A stretch of DNA of 64,000 bases from Sinomicrobium kalidii (GTDB lineage: Bacteria > Bacteroidota > Bacteroidia > Flavobacteriales > Flavobacteriaceae): positions 3,211,501-3,275,500 of the forward strand of contig NZ_CP089211.1 in the NCBI RefSeq assembly GCF_021183825.1. The letters run 5' to 3'. The position numbers and the translations under genes are program-made. The notes beneath the pieces were generated by a model. That model searched no databases and had not been told where the DNA came from. It saw nothing but the letters and a program-made list of their open reading frames with translations. This document shows positions 54,267 to 63,392 of the stretch, one piece after another (position 1 is the first letter of the stretch; every line of letters starts with the position of its first letter).

Positions 54267-54983
54267 CTATGGTATGGCGCCGGCAGCCTGTTCTATATGC
54301 ATTACGGTATTCGCTGAGTTTACTCCCAGGCCTTCCTGTTGAAATACCAGTTCCCCATTATGGTCGAAAACACTGATGATATTGGAGTGTGAAAAATCTA
54401 TCGGAGAGATCTCTTTATAGCTTACAGCTACCACTGCGGCAAATTCACGGGTGTTTTCCTCGCTCGACCTCAGGAAAACCCAGGGAGGCTGATCCATAAG
54501 GTTTTCTTCGGCAAAGACTTTTAACCGTTCGGGAGTGTCTGTTTCGGGATCGATGCTTACGAAGACCATTTTTACATGTTTTTTTGCCTGTTCCGAAAGC
54601 TGCTTTTCTATATTTCTCATGTCTGCAACCAGTCGCGGGCACGCCGCTTTGCAGGAAGTGTAGATCATGACCATCACCAGTACGTCACCGCGGAGGTCTT
54701 CGAGTTCAAGCTGTTTTCCGTTTTGATCGGTCCATTCGGATTTCAGGTTAAAAAGGGATAGGTCTGAAACCGGAGCATCTACCGGTGTTTTATGCGATTG
54801 TTGAACTGTGGGCACCAGGCTCATATTACATACCGGGCAGCTCCCTTCGGAGGCATATACTTTATCTCCTTCGCAGTGCATGGGGCATTCGTAGGCTTCT
54901 GCAATGCGATCCTTTTTCGGGTGCCCGTTATGACAGGACATCATTCCTGTCACGATTATCAATATCAAAAATATCTTTTTCAT
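54267..54983 (-). CDS. SCO1/SenC copper chaperone fused to a heavy-metal-binding domain
   Basis: 238 residues. The signal peptide ends in GMMSC. A zinc-ribbon-like metal-binding domain (YECPMHCEGDKVYASEGSCP then VCNMSLVP) precedes the SCO fold with the CuA-loading motif MVMIYTSCKAACPRLV and the distal His in FSHSNIISVF. SCO proteins deliver copper to CuA centres; NosZ has one and this genome region's cbb3 oxidase does not, so NosZ is the likely client. Confidence 0.9.
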   Translation of the reverse strand: MKKIFLILIIVTGMMSCHNGHPKKDRIAEAYECPMHCEGDKVYASEGSCPVCNMSLVPTVQQSHKTPVDAPVSDLSLFNLKSEWTDQNGKQLELEDLRGDVLVMVMIYTSCKAACPRLVADMRNIEKQLSEQAKKHVKMVFVSIDPETDTPERLKVFAEENLMDQPPWVFLRSSEENTREFAAVVAVSYKEISPIDFSHSNIISVFDHNGELVFQQEGLGVNSANTVMHIEQAAGAIP

Positions 54984-55133
54984 ACGAATAAATTCAGGTT
55001 AAATATTGGACATACGACTATGGGACTTAAGATTTAAGGCGGCCGGTTAATATCCGTTTTTCTGTCCTGCGTCTTAAATCGACCGTCTTAGGTCAAAAAA
55101 CTAAAACTATTTTCTCCATCCTCTTTTGCACCG

Positions 55134-55934
55134 TCATGGAAGTTTTATAGGCTTATTTTCAGTGTTTTTTCGGGACCTGACACATCTGAACCCCAGGTTT
55201 TTGATGGTATATCTCGCTTTTACGCTTCCCCGGAAAGCATAACGCATAAAGGCGGCGTAGTTCATGAGGTCGGTTGCCCCGATGGCCGCGCTTCCGCAAA
55301 ACAGGTTACTGTCCTTGCCGGAGTCTTTTCGCGATTCCCCGGAGATCAAAACAGAATTGAAATCGAGCGTCCACTCCCAGACCAGTCCGTGCAGGTCGTA
55401 TACTCCCCAATAGTTTTTTGGGGTTTTGCCGATCGTGTTTTTATGTGTTTTCGGGGTTTCGTACCATGCCAGTATTTGCTGATTGTAGGATGCTTTGATC
55501 CTTGCATCGGGGAGTTTTTCATCGGCCATGGCCACGTATTCCCATTCGTCCACGGTCGGTAACCTTTTTCCCCGGCATTCGCAATACGCTTTGGCGGCAA
55601 ACCAGGAAACATAGGTAACCGGGCTTTTTAAATGTTCGCCGTCTTTAATTTCCAGGTCGTTCTTCCAGTGATACAGGTAGTTGTCCTCGGCAAACAACTT
55701 TTTGACTGCCGACTTTCGCCATTGCGGGTACTGCGTTACAAAGGCAATAAAGTCTGCATTGGTTACGGGATGGACGTCCATTTCAAAATTTTCGACCTCT
55801 GCCACTGTGCCCTTGCTTCCGTACAGAGGCAGGTAGCTGCCGCCCTTTACAAATGCCATACCTTCAGATTGTGCATGGCAAAACCAGTTAACAGCAAAAA
55901 GGGGAATCAGGAACCTGAAGGTTATGGCATTCAT
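55134..55934 (-). CDS. nirV: NirV-like SUMF1/formylglycine-type protein
   Basis: 266 residues. Signal peptide (to CHAQ) and the SUMF1 fold: FEMDVHPVTNADFIAFV, SPVTYVSWFAAKAYCECRGKRLPT then VDEWEYVA, YDLHGLVWEWTLDF and LGFRCVR. Located 26 bp after nirK, which is where NirV is found in denitrifiers. The paired active-site cysteines of true formylglycine enzymes are not obvious. Exact role is not established. Confidence 0.85.
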   Translation of the reverse strand: MNAITFRFLIPLFAVNWFCHAQSEGMAFVKGGSYLPLYGSKGTVAEVENFEMDVHPVTNADFIAFVTQYPQWRKSAVKKLFAEDNYLYHWKNDLEIKDGEHLKSPVTYVSWFAAKAYCECRGKRLPTVDEWEYVAMADEKLPDARIKASYNQQILAWYETPKTHKNTIGKTPKNYWGVYDLHGLVWEWTLDFNSVLISGESRKDSGKDSNLFCGSAAIGATDLMNYAAFMRYAFRGSVKARYTIKNLGFRCVRSRKNTENKPIKLP

Positions 55935-55960
55935 AATACTATTGATTTTTTAGCGGGTAA

Positions 55961-57436
55961 TTATAATTTTTTATTTCTGACTTTAGTGACCATGGCCGGT
56001 GTCACATTCTTTTTGGAATTTCCCCAGCTGTTATATATATAGGCCAGAACATTGGCGATTTCATCATCCGAAAGGTTTTGCGGGGTCATGATGCTGTTGT
56101 ACTTTTCTCCGTTTACCGTAATTTCGCCTGTCAGCCCGCTAAGTACAACATCGATGGCCCGGTTTACGTCCGCATTTAAAAAGTCCGATTTTGCGAGCGG
56201 GGGGAAGGCCCCCGGTATTCCCTGTCCTTCGGCCTGATGGCATGCAAAACAGGTTTGCATATACACTTGTTTTCCGGCGTTGACACGTTCTTCGGGTGAG
56301 CGTGCGGGAGCCCGGAGTTCTGCGATTTCTTCGGTTGCGGGTACTGACCGGGTTTTCTTTTCCCCGGGCTGATAGGTCTCTTCGCGCAACTCCCCTGAAT
56401 AAATCGTTTTGTTCCCTTCGCCCTGAACGTTCAGCATGCCGAGAGCCCCCTTATTAAAAGCTCTGAATATAGAGTGATCGACAAGGACAAAACTTCCGGG
56501 GACTTCTACCCTGAACTCAACGATTGCAGCTCCGCCGGCAGGGATTAAGGTGGTCTGGACATTTTCGTTTTCCAGGCTTCCCCCTTCGGCATATACCTTG
56601 TCGAAAATTTCCCCGATAACATGGAACGACGATACCAGGTTGGGCCCTCCGTTACCCATATATATCCTTACGGTTTCTCCTACATTGGCCGTTATGGCAT
56701 TGTCCCCGGTCAAAGCACCGACCTTGCCGTTGAACACCACGTAGTCGGGGCGTTCATCTACGGCTTTCCGCATGTCAAAGGCCTGTAAGCCTTTTTCCCC
56801 GTTTTTCCCTTTGGTGTAAAAGTCACCCTGCATCACATAGTATTCCTTATCTACCAATGGCAATCCCCCTTCGGGTTCTACCAGGATCAACCCGTACATG
56901 CCGTTGGCAATGTGCATTCCTACCGGCGCCGTGGCACAGTGGTAAACATACAGGCCGGGGTTTAACACCTTGAACGAGAATACTTTTTCGTGCCCCGGGG
57001 CTACAAACGAAGATTCGGCGCCACCTCCCGGGCCTGTCACGGCATGCAGATCTATATTGTGGGGCAGCTTGTTGTCCGGGTGATTCTTTAAATGAAATTC
57101 TACTTCATCCCCGACACGTGTCCTGATAAAGCTCCCGGGGACCGTTCCGCCAAAAGTCCAGTACACATAGCTGACACCATCTGCCATTTCGCCTTCCTCC
57201 TCAAGAATCTCCATTTCCACGATGAGCTTTCGGGCCCGGCGTTTCCCCACGGGCTCCGGAACCCGGGGAGGGGAGGTGAGTTCGGCTTTTGTTTCCTTGA
57301 GATCGGGAGTTTTGGCGGTATAGGCATAAGCCTCCTTTTCTTTCTTTTCACATGAAAATGCAAAAAGAATGATGAAACCATAAACAAGTAATTTATAGGG
57401 TCTACCTCTGAATTTGTTTTGAATGAATGGGTTCAT
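55961..57436 (-). CDS. nirK: copper nitrite reductase NirK as lipoprotein with C-terminal cytochrome c domain
   Basis: 491 residues. The leader ends ILFAFSC, a lipobox. Two cupredoxin domains follow. Type 2 copper ligands and catalytic residues are H126, D129 and H131 (PHNIDLH) with H166; type 1 ligands are C167, H175 and M180 in [16 protein letters not shown], matching the spacing of the AcNiR family. A third His is in VDHSIFRAF. From about residue 390 there is a class I cytochrome c ([19 protein letters not shown], axial Met in SIMTPQN). It reduces nitrite to NO. Confidence 0.97.
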   Translation of the reverse strand: MNPFIQNKFRGRPYKLLVYGFIILFAFSCEKKEKEAYAYTAKTPDLKETKAELTSPPRVPEPVGKRRARKLIVEMEILEEEGEMADGVSYVYWTFGGTVPGSFIRTRVGDEVEFHLKNHPDNKLPHNIDLHAVTGPGGGAESSFVAPGHEKVFSFKVLNPGLYVYHCATAPVGMHIANGMYGLILVEPEGGLPLVDKEYYVMQGDFYTKGKNGEKGLQAFDMRKAVDERPDYVVFNGKVGALTGDNAITANVGETVRIYMGNGGPNLVSSFHVIGEIFDKVYAEGGSLENENVQTTLIPAGGAAIVEFRVEVPGSFVLVDHSIFRAFNKGALGMLNVQGEGNKTIYSGELREETYQPGEKKTRSVPATEEIAELRAPARSPEERVNAGKQVYMQTCFACHQAEGQGIPGAFPPLAKSDFLNADVNRAIDVVLSGLTGEITVNGEKYNSIMTPQNLSDDEIANVLAYIYNSWGNSKKNVTPAMVTKVRNKKL

Positions 57437-57494
57437 AAACTTGGAATTTTAGTACTCAATTATTATTAAATAATTGTTTATTAGTTTTTTAAAA

Positions 57495-57510
57495 AGGATA
57501 TTTTTATCCT
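57495..57510 (-). promoter_or_regulatory. AGGATA-TTTT-TATCCT palindrome in the nirK leader
   Basis: Perfect 6-bp arms with a 4-bp spacer, about 30 bp downstream of the inferred nirK transcription start. It shares its outer AGGA-N8-TCCT form with the palindrome at the nrdD promoter. Position suggests a roadblock or repressor site. Confidence 0.45.
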
Positions 57511-57541
57511 GTTTCTGATCAAAAAAATCCTTTTATCACCC

Positions 57542-57586
57542 CAAAGATAATTTGTCTGTCGATTGTTGTCCTATGACATTTGTCAG
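57542..57586 (-). promoter_or_regulatory. Fnr-type box 7 with -7 element, nirK operon
   Basis: ATGACATTTGTCAG at 57573-57586 (last base off the consensus). On the minus strand a perfect TATCTTTG runs from 57549 to 57542, 30.5 bp from the centre, one base longer than the other sites. The leader to the nirK ATG is about 100 bp. The 302-bp gap 57437-57738 holds this and the AGGA palindrome. Confidence 0.8.
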
Positions 57587-57738
57587 GTTTTGAAAAGGAG
57601 GAAATGGAAGGGGAACAGGTCTTATCAAATAGAATTTACCTGTGGATTGTTCTTAAATGCATGGACATTAAAGCGATATAAAAGAGAATTTGCAGGAGGA
57701 AGTTGTTTCCCCTGGTCAGATGTTAAAGGCCCGGTTTT

Positions 57739-58422
57739 TTATCCGGATGAGATTTTTTCGAGCGCTTCCATAGCGTTTACCCGTAATTTTTTCCCTTTCG
57801 CAGTAACAAGATTCTGTTTTATAAAATCCGAAAGCGTACGGATAAGCGATTCGGTAGCGGTGCCTACCATTCCGGCCAGTTCTTCACGGGTCATTTGTGC
57901 GGAAAGAAACCCGTGCTCATCTTCCCCGAAAGTGTTATACAGGTAGATAAGGGTGTCGGCCAGGCGTTGTTTTACGGTTTTCTGTGCCATGTCAACCGTG
58001 GAATTGTTGGCATTTTTGAGATCGTGACATACATCCCTGATAACTTCGGATGAAAATTCCCTGTTGGTTTCAAACGATCTTAAGATGTCCTTTTTAGGAA
58101 GGAGACAGATTTCCATGTCGCTGATAGCAACTGCACTGAGATTCACTTTTTCATTGCTTATTACGCTTCGCTGCCCCAGCAGGTCACCACTGCTCACCAG
58201 CTTTACGATCTGTTCTCTTCCGTTGGCACTGAGTTTAGTGAGCTTGCATATACCTTTTTTAATACAATAAACCCCTTTCAGGTGATCTCCCTCTTCGAAG
58301 AGGATTTGTCCCTTCTTTATGGTTTCCGATGTTTTACAAACGGTTATCCGCATCAACTCATCTTTGGTAAGTGCATTCAGGGCACTAAACTGTCGTACTA
58401 TACACTGTTCGCATCTGTCCAT
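57739..58422 (-). CDS. fnr: Fnr-type Crp-family regulator with N-terminal cysteines
   Basis: 227 residues from MDRCEQCIVRQFSALNAL at 58422; the open frame runs on upstream but has no similarity. Cysteines C4 and C7 (CEQC), C29 (TVCKTS), C53 and C59 are available; E. coli FNR uses C20, C23, C29 and C122. Sensor domain KKGQILFEEGDHLKGVYCIKKG, then HTH MTREELAGMVGTATESLIRT, whose recognition helix keeps Glu and Arg (ESLIR) for TGA half-sites. A box is present 44-57 bp upstream of the start, consistent with autoregulation. Likely oxygen sensor of the window's regulon. Confidence 0.85.
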   Translation of the reverse strand: MDRCEQCIVRQFSALNALTKDELMRITVCKTSETIKKGQILFEEGDHLKGVYCIKKGICKLTKLSANGREQIVKLVSSGDLLGQRSVISNEKVNLSAVAISDMEICLLPKKDILRSFETNREFSSEVIRDVCHDLKNANNSTVDMAQKTVKQRLADTLIYLYNTFGEDEHGFLSAQMTREELAGMVGTATESLIRTLSDFIKQNLVTAKGKKLRVNAMEALEKISSG

Positions 58423-58465
58423 ATCCGTACCGTTGGGATCCGGAGGTAAAATTACGAAATATAAG

Positions 58466-58509
58466 CTGATAAATGTCATGTTATTTCCTGCTGCTGTTTG
58501 ACACCTTTG
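58466..58509 (+). promoter_or_regulatory. Fnr-type box 8 with -7 element, ccoI and possibly fnr
   Basis: CTGATAAATGTCAT at 58466-58479, one arm base off. CACCTTTG begins at 58502, 29.5 bp from the centre, giving a short leader to ccoI at 58528. On the other strand the box lies upstream of fnr. Confidence 0.75.
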
Positions 58510-58527
58510 CTGCAAAATCATTGCATT

Positions 58528-60942
58528 ATGGAGAATACGGACCGGGTTTGTTTTCATTGCGGCGCTTCCTGTACCGGTACACCGATAGTCCGTGAGAACA
58601 GGGATTTTTGCTGTTCCGGCTGCAGGACGGTGTATGACATTCTTTCGGAGAATGGCCTGGAGGGCTATTACAGCATGGATAGAACCCCCGGAGCCCGTCC
58701 GGGGGAGATTTCCGGCAAATACGATTTTCTGGACAATGAGGCCATTGCGGAAAAATTGCTGGAATTTTACGAAGACAACATACAGGTTGTAAACCTCCGC
58801 ATACCGGGAATACACTGCAGCTCCTGTATATGGGTGCTGGAAAATTTAAAAAGACTCAACAAGGGGATAAGGTATTCCCAGGTAGACTTTCCCGGAAAAG
58901 AACTGAGGATATCCTATGACAGCAGGCATGTTTCACTGAAGGAAGTAGTGTGGCTACTCGGTTCCATAGGGTATGAACCCCGTATAAGTCTTGAAAATTA
59001 CGAAGACAAGCCCGTTGCGGAAAACAGGGCACTCCTGTATAAACTGGGGATCGCCGGATTTGCTTTCGGCAATGTGATGTTGTTGTCCTTCCCCGAGTAT
59101 TTCGAAATGGGGGAATTCTGGCTGGAGCAGTACAAGCCGTTCTTCCGCTGGCTGATGTTTGCACTTTCCCTGCCTGCCGTTTTGTATGTGGCCGGCGATT
59201 ATTTTGTGTCCTCCTACCGTAGTCTCCGTTCCGGATTGCTTAATATCGATGTTCCCATAGCCCTGGGGATCGCGGTGATGTTCCTGCGGAGTACGGCAGA
59301 TATTGTTTTCGGGTATGGCCCCGGTTTTTTTGACAGTCTCACGGGGCTGATCTTTTTTATGACCATCGGGAAATACCTTCAGCAAAGGACTTACGCCTCT
59401 CTTTCCTTCGAACGGGATTACAAATCGTATTTTCCCATCGCGGTAACGCGGATCTCTGGGGAAAGGGAAGCGGCCGTACAGCTATACGATATAAAAAAGG
59501 GGGACAGGCTCCTTATACGCAATGAAGAACTCATCCCCGTGGATTGCAGGCTGATAAAAGGCAATGCCCTGATCGATTACAGTTTTGTCACGGGAGAGGC
59601 CCGTCCCGTGTCCAGATCACCCGGGGCTAAATTGTTTGCCGGGGGCAGGCAGGTTTCGGGACTGGTGGAGGTGGAGGCCGTGCGTTCCGTATCACAAAGC
59701 TATCTCACGAAACTGTGGTCCAGCAATACTTTTAAAGAAAAGAAAGAAGAACGTTATACAAACATCACCAACACCGTAAGCAGGTATTTTACCCCTGTGG
59801 TACTGACTGTGGCATTGCTGTCATTGAGCTATTGGCTGTGGCTCGGAAAAACGGATACGGCCTTCAATGCCTTTACCGCAGTCCTTATCATCGCCTGCCC
59901 CTGTGCCCTGGCCCTGTCGGCCCCGTTTGCCCTCGGCAACCTGCTTCGTATTTTCGGCAGGAGGAAATTCTACCTTAAGAACGCTTCGGTCATAGAACGG
60001 CTGGCAACGATAGATACCGTCATTTTCGATAAGACCGGGACCATCACTTCCGCCAGGGAGGGGAGCATAACCTACGAGGGAGAACCATTGAACCGGACGG
60101 AGGAAGACATGCTTAAAAGTACGCTCCGGAATTCTGCCCATCCTCTCAGCAGGCAACTCTACACCATATTGAAAAGCAATAACATTCTCACTCCCGACGA
60201 GTATGAGGAATGCATAGGAAAAGGAATAGAAGCGACTTACCGGGAACAGCATATTCGTATAGGCTCCGGGGCGTTTGCCGGAAATGAGGATCGGGAGTCT
60301 TCTCCGAAGACAAGTGTCCATATCAATACGAACAACAGGTACAGGGGAAAATTCATCTTCGGAAACAGGTACAGGCAAGGACTTTCTTCCCTGTTCCGGA
60401 AATTGTCCGGTAAATATCGTCTGGTTATCCTCAGTGGTGATAATGAAAGCGAGCGCAAGACCCTGGAAAAAATGTTGCCGCCCGGTGTACAGATGTGCTT
60501 TAACCGGAAACCGGAACACAAGTTGAACTATGTAAGACAATGTCAGCAAAACGGGGCCCGGGTGATGATGGTCGGCGACGGGCTCAATGATGCCGGGGCC
60601 CTGCAACAAAGTAATGCCGGAGTGGTTATTGCCGAAGATACCAACGCCTTTTCCCCGGCTTGTGACGCCATTCTCGATGCTTCGCGATTTCGGGAGATCC
60701 ATGAGTTTCTCAGGATATCCAAAAAGGGAATGCAGGTGGTAAAAATAAGTTTTGCACTGTCCTTTCTCTACAATATCGCGGGGCTGTCCTTTGCGGTGAC
60801 CGGGAAATTATCCCCGGTGATCGCAGCGATCCTGATGCCGCTGAGCTCTGTGACCATCGTGGTATTCGTGACCCTGCTGACCAATTTTATCGGCAGAAAA
60901 CTAAATAACCCACGAACAGGAAATCAAACATCCCAAACATGA
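58528..60942 (+). CDS. ccoI: copper-exporting P-type ATPase CcoI/FixI
   Basis: 804 residues from MENTDRVCFHCGASC at 58528; the frame extends 10 codons upstream across the promoter. The N-terminus has a zinc-ribbon-like FHCGASC...CCSGCRTVYDIL, then a heavy-metal domain with IPGIHCSSCIW, six to eight helices with the CPC ion path in IIACPCALALSAPFALG, the phosphorylation site FDKTGTIT and GDGLNDAGAL. It loads copper for cbb3 oxidase biogenesis. It is upstream of ccoS and ccoNO, as usual. Confidence 0.96.
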   Translation: MENTDRVCFHCGASCTGTPIVRENRDFCCSGCRTVYDILSENGLEGYYSMDRTPGARPGEISGKYDFLDNEAIAEKLLEFYEDNIQVVNLRIPGIHCSSCIWVLENLKRLNKGIRYSQVDFPGKELRISYDSRHVSLKEVVWLLGSIGYEPRISLENYEDKPVAENRALLYKLGIAGFAFGNVMLLSFPEYFEMGEFWLEQYKPFFRWLMFALSLPAVLYVAGDYFVSSYRSLRSGLLNIDVPIALGIAVMFLRSTADIVFGYGPGFFDSLTGLIFFMTIGKYLQQRTYASLSFERDYKSYFPIAVTRISGEREAAVQLYDIKKGDRLLIRNEELIPVDCRLIKGNALIDYSFVTGEARPVSRSPGAKLFAGGRQVSGLVEVEAVRSVSQSYLTKLWSSNTFKEKKEERYTNITNTVSRYFTPVVLTVALLSLSYWLWLGKTDTAFNAFTAVLIIACPCALALSAPFALGNLLRIFGRRKFYLKNASVIERLATIDTVIFDKTGTITSAREGSITYEGEPLNRTEEDMLKSTLRNSAHPLSRQLYTILKSNNILTPDEYEECIGKGIEATYREQHIRIGSGAFAGNEDRESSPKTSVHINTNNRYRGKFIFGNRYRQGLSSLFRKLSGKYRLVILSGDNESERKTLEKMLPPGVQMCFNRKPEHKLNYVRQCQQNGARVMMVGDGLNDAGALQQSNAGVVIAEDTNAFSPACDAILDASRFREIHEFLRISKKGMQVVKISFALSFLYNIAGLSFAVTGKLSPVIAAILMPLSSVTIVVFVTLLTNFIGRKLNNPRTGNQTSQT

Positions 60943-60982
60943 TTTTTATCATGTTTTGCCCGGAAGACGACAAGTAATTTTG
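60939..60982 (+). promoter_or_regulatory. Fnr-type box 9 with -7 element, ccoS-ccoNOQP
   Basis: ATGATTTTTATCAT at 60939-60952, overlapping the ccoI stop; a perfect TAATTTTG begins at 60975, 29.5 bp from the centre. It gives the oxidase genes a promoter separate from ccoI. Confidence 0.85.
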
Positions 60983-61000
60983 TTTCGGAAAACAATCGAT

Positions 61001-61189
61001 ATGAGTGTTATCTACATACTAATAACCGTAAGTATTATCGTAGCTGCCGTATTTCTCATCGCTTTTATCACCGCGGTGAAGAGCGGGCAGTATCGCGACA
61101 GTTACACCCCGTCGGTACGCATGCTTTTCGAAGACGAACTGGTTGAAGACGACCAATCCTGCAATACGGAGAATAAACAATCATCATAA
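61001..61189 (+). CDS. ccoS: cbb3 oxidase maturation protein CcoS
   Basis: 62 residues from the ATG at 61001 (MSVIYILITVSIIVAAVFL); an in-frame extension upstream overlaps the promoter. One transmembrane helix, then WAVKSGQY-like AVKSGQYRDSYTPSVRMLFED, the CcoS signature. Needed for insertion of haem and copper in CcoN. Confidence 0.92.
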   Translation: MSVIYILITVSIIVAAVFLIAFITAVKSGQYRDSYTPSVRMLFEDELVEDDQSCNTENKQSS

Positions 61190-61191
61190 AT

Positions 61192-63390
61192 ATGGAAATA
61201 GAGCAGTTTTACTACGATAACAAAATTGTGCGGAAATTTTTGCTGGCCACCATGTTCTGGGGCATCATCGGGATGACGGTAGGCCTGCTGCTCGCCTTTT
61301 TGTTTTTGTTCCCCAACCTTACCGAGGGGATTCCCTGGCTTAGCTTCGGACGTTTGCGGCCGCTACATACCAACGCGGTGATCTTTGCCTTTGTGGGCAA
61401 TGCCATTTTTGCCGGGGTTTATTATTCGCTGCAACGCCTGCTGAAAGCGAGGATGTACAGTGATTTTCTGAGCAATTTCAATTTCTGGGGATGGCAGCTT
61501 ATTATCCTTTCCGCTGCGATCACACTTCCCCTCGGTTACACGACCTCCAAGGAGTATGCCGAACTCGAATGGCCCATAGACATAGCCATAGCCGTGGTAT
61601 GGGTGGCCTTCGGGGCCAATATGATCGGTACCGTATTAAAACGGCGGCAAAGGCATCTGTATGTGGCGATCTGGTTTTACCTGGCCACTTTTGTCACCGT
61701 GGCCGTACTGCATATATTCAACAGCCTGGAAGTTCCGGTCAGCGGTCTTAAGAGTTATTCCGTTTACGCGGGAGTACAGGATGCCCTGGTACAGTGGTGG
61801 TACGGGCACAATGCCGTGGCTTTCTTTCTCACCACGCCTTTCCTGGGGCTGATGTACTATTTTGTACCGAAAGCGGCCAACAGGCCCATATATTCCTATA
61901 AATTATCCATTGTCCACTTCTGGTCGCTCATATTTATCTATATCTGGGCCGGGCCGCACCATTTGCTGTATTCTTCCCTTCCGGACTGGGCACAGAACCT
62001 CGGGGTAGCTTTTTCCATTATGCTTATCGCCCCTTCCTGGGGAGGGATGATCAATGGCCTGCTTACGCTTCGCGGGGCCTGGGACAAGGTGCGTACGGAC
62101 CCGGTATTGAAATTCATGGTCGTAGCCATCACCGGGTATGGGATGGCCACTTTTGAAGGACCGATGCTCTCCCTGAAGAATGTCAATGCCATAGCCCACT
62201 TTACCGACTGGGTTATCGCTCACGTACATGTGGGGGCACTGGCATGGAATGGTTTCCTCACCTTCGGGATGATATACTGGCTGGTGCCTAAAATGTTCAA
62301 AACAAGGTTGTATTCCACGGGGCTTGCCAATTTCCACTTCTGGATAGGAACACTTGGGATCGTATTGTATACCCTGCCCATGTATGTGGCCGGATTTGTG
62401 CAGGCATCCATGTGGAAACAGTTCAACCCGGACGGGACACTTGTCTATGGAAACTTCCTGGAAACCGTGACCCAGATCATCCCGATGTACTGGATGCGTG
62501 CCATAGGCGGTTCGCTCTATATTGTCGGAGCCCTGATTGGTTGCTATAATATTATAGTGACCATACGAAAAGGCAGTAAAGTCAATGACGAACTGGCCGA
62601 AGCTCCCGCCCTGCAACGGGTAAAGAAAGGAAAACTGATAGGTGAAGGCTTCCATACCTGGCTGGAGCGAAGGCCGGTTCAGCTTACTGTCCTGGCTACC
62701 ATTGCCATCCTTATCGGGGGCATCGTGGAAATTGTACCTACGCTTATAGTAAAATCCAATATCCCCACGATCACCAGTGTCAAACCCTATACACCCCTGG
62801 AACTGGAAGGCCGGGACATTTATATCCGTGAAGGGTGTGTAGGCTGTCATTCACAAATGGTACGTCCGTTCCGGAGCGAGGTGGAACGGTACGGGGAGTA
62901 TTCCAAATCGGGCGAATACGTCTACGACCACCCCTTCCTCTGGGGAAGCAAGCGGACCGGGCCGGACCTGTTGCGCGTGGGCGGGAAATATTCGGACAAC
63001 TGGCACTTTAACCATCTGTGGGACCCGCAGAGCACATCGTCCGGATCGATAATGCCCAGCTATAAATGGCTTATAAAAAACAGCCTTGATCGCAGTGCTA
63101 TAGAAAATAAAATGAAGGCGATGGTCTCCCTGGGGGTACCCTATACCGACGAGGATATTGCACGTGCCCGGGAAAATATGGATGCACAGGCCGCGATGAT
63201 AGAAAAAAGCCTGCACAACGATCCGGATTTTGTCAGGGCCTATGAAGAAGACAAACAGACCGCCCTGGAAAACGGGGAGGTCTTTACGGAAATGAAGGAC
63301 CGGGAGATTGTAGCGCTCATCGCCTACCTGCAACGATTGGGCACCGATATCAAAATAAAGGACGAAAGTATCACCGATAAAAATCAATAG
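61192..63390 (+). CDS. ccoNO: cbb3-type cytochrome oxidase subunits I and II fused (CcoNO)
   Basis: 732 residues. CcoN part: twelve helices with haem b ligands in RPLHTNAVIFAF and AHFTDWVIAHVHVGALAWNG, plus the CuB/haem b3 histidines in WWYGHNAVAFFLTTPFLG and AGPHHLLYS. From about residue 520 the CcoO part begins after a linker, with the haem c motif CVGCHSQMVRPFRSEVERYG and WGSKRTGPDL. The N-O fusion is common in Bacteroidota. High-affinity terminal oxidase for low oxygen. Confidence 0.97.
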   Translation: MEIEQFYYDNKIVRKFLLATMFWGIIGMTVGLLLAFLFLFPNLTEGIPWLSFGRLRPLHTNAVIFAFVGNAIFAGVYYSLQRLLKARMYSDFLSNFNFWGWQLIILSAAITLPLGYTTSKEYAELEWPIDIAIAVVWVAFGANMIGTVLKRRQRHLYVAIWFYLATFVTVAVLHIFNSLEVPVSGLKSYSVYAGVQDALVQWWYGHNAVAFFLTTPFLGLMYYFVPKAANRPIYSYKLSIVHFWSLIFIYIWAGPHHLLYSSLPDWAQNLGVAFSIMLIAPSWGGMINGLLTLRGAWDKVRTDPVLKFMVVAITGYGMATFEGPMLSLKNVNAIAHFTDWVIAHVHVGALAWNGFLTFGMIYWLVPKMFKTRLYSTGLANFHFWIGTLGIVLYTLPMYVAGFVQASMWKQFNPDGTLVYGNFLETVTQIIPMYWMRAIGGSLYIVGALIGCYNIIVTIRKGSKVNDELAEAPALQRVKKGKLIGEGFHTWLERRPVQLTVLATIAILIGGIVEIVPTLIVKSNIPTITSVKPYTPLELEGRDIYIREGCVGCHSQMVRPFRSEVERYGEYSKSGEYVYDHPFLWGSKRTGPDLLRVGGKYSDNWHFNHLWDPQSTSSGSIMPSYKWLIKNSLDRSAIENKMKAMVSLGVPYTDEDIARARENMDAQAAMIEKSLHNDPDFVRAYEEDKQTALENGEVFTEMKDREIVALIAYLQRLGTDIKIKDESITDKNQ

Positions 63391-63392
63391 TT

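Noticed and set aside
58423..58815. N-terminal extension of the Fnr-type regulator
   Set aside because: It overlaps the ccoI promoter and gene start and has no Crp/Fnr similarity; MDRCEQC at 58422 is the normal family start.
59821..60702. 293-codon minus-strand frame opposite ccoI
   Set aside because: Antisense to the P-type ATPase core motifs, no similarity of its own.
61903..62850. 315-codon minus-strand frame opposite ccoNO
   Set aside because: Antisense to an intact oxidase gene; His/Gly/Pro-rich shadow translation.
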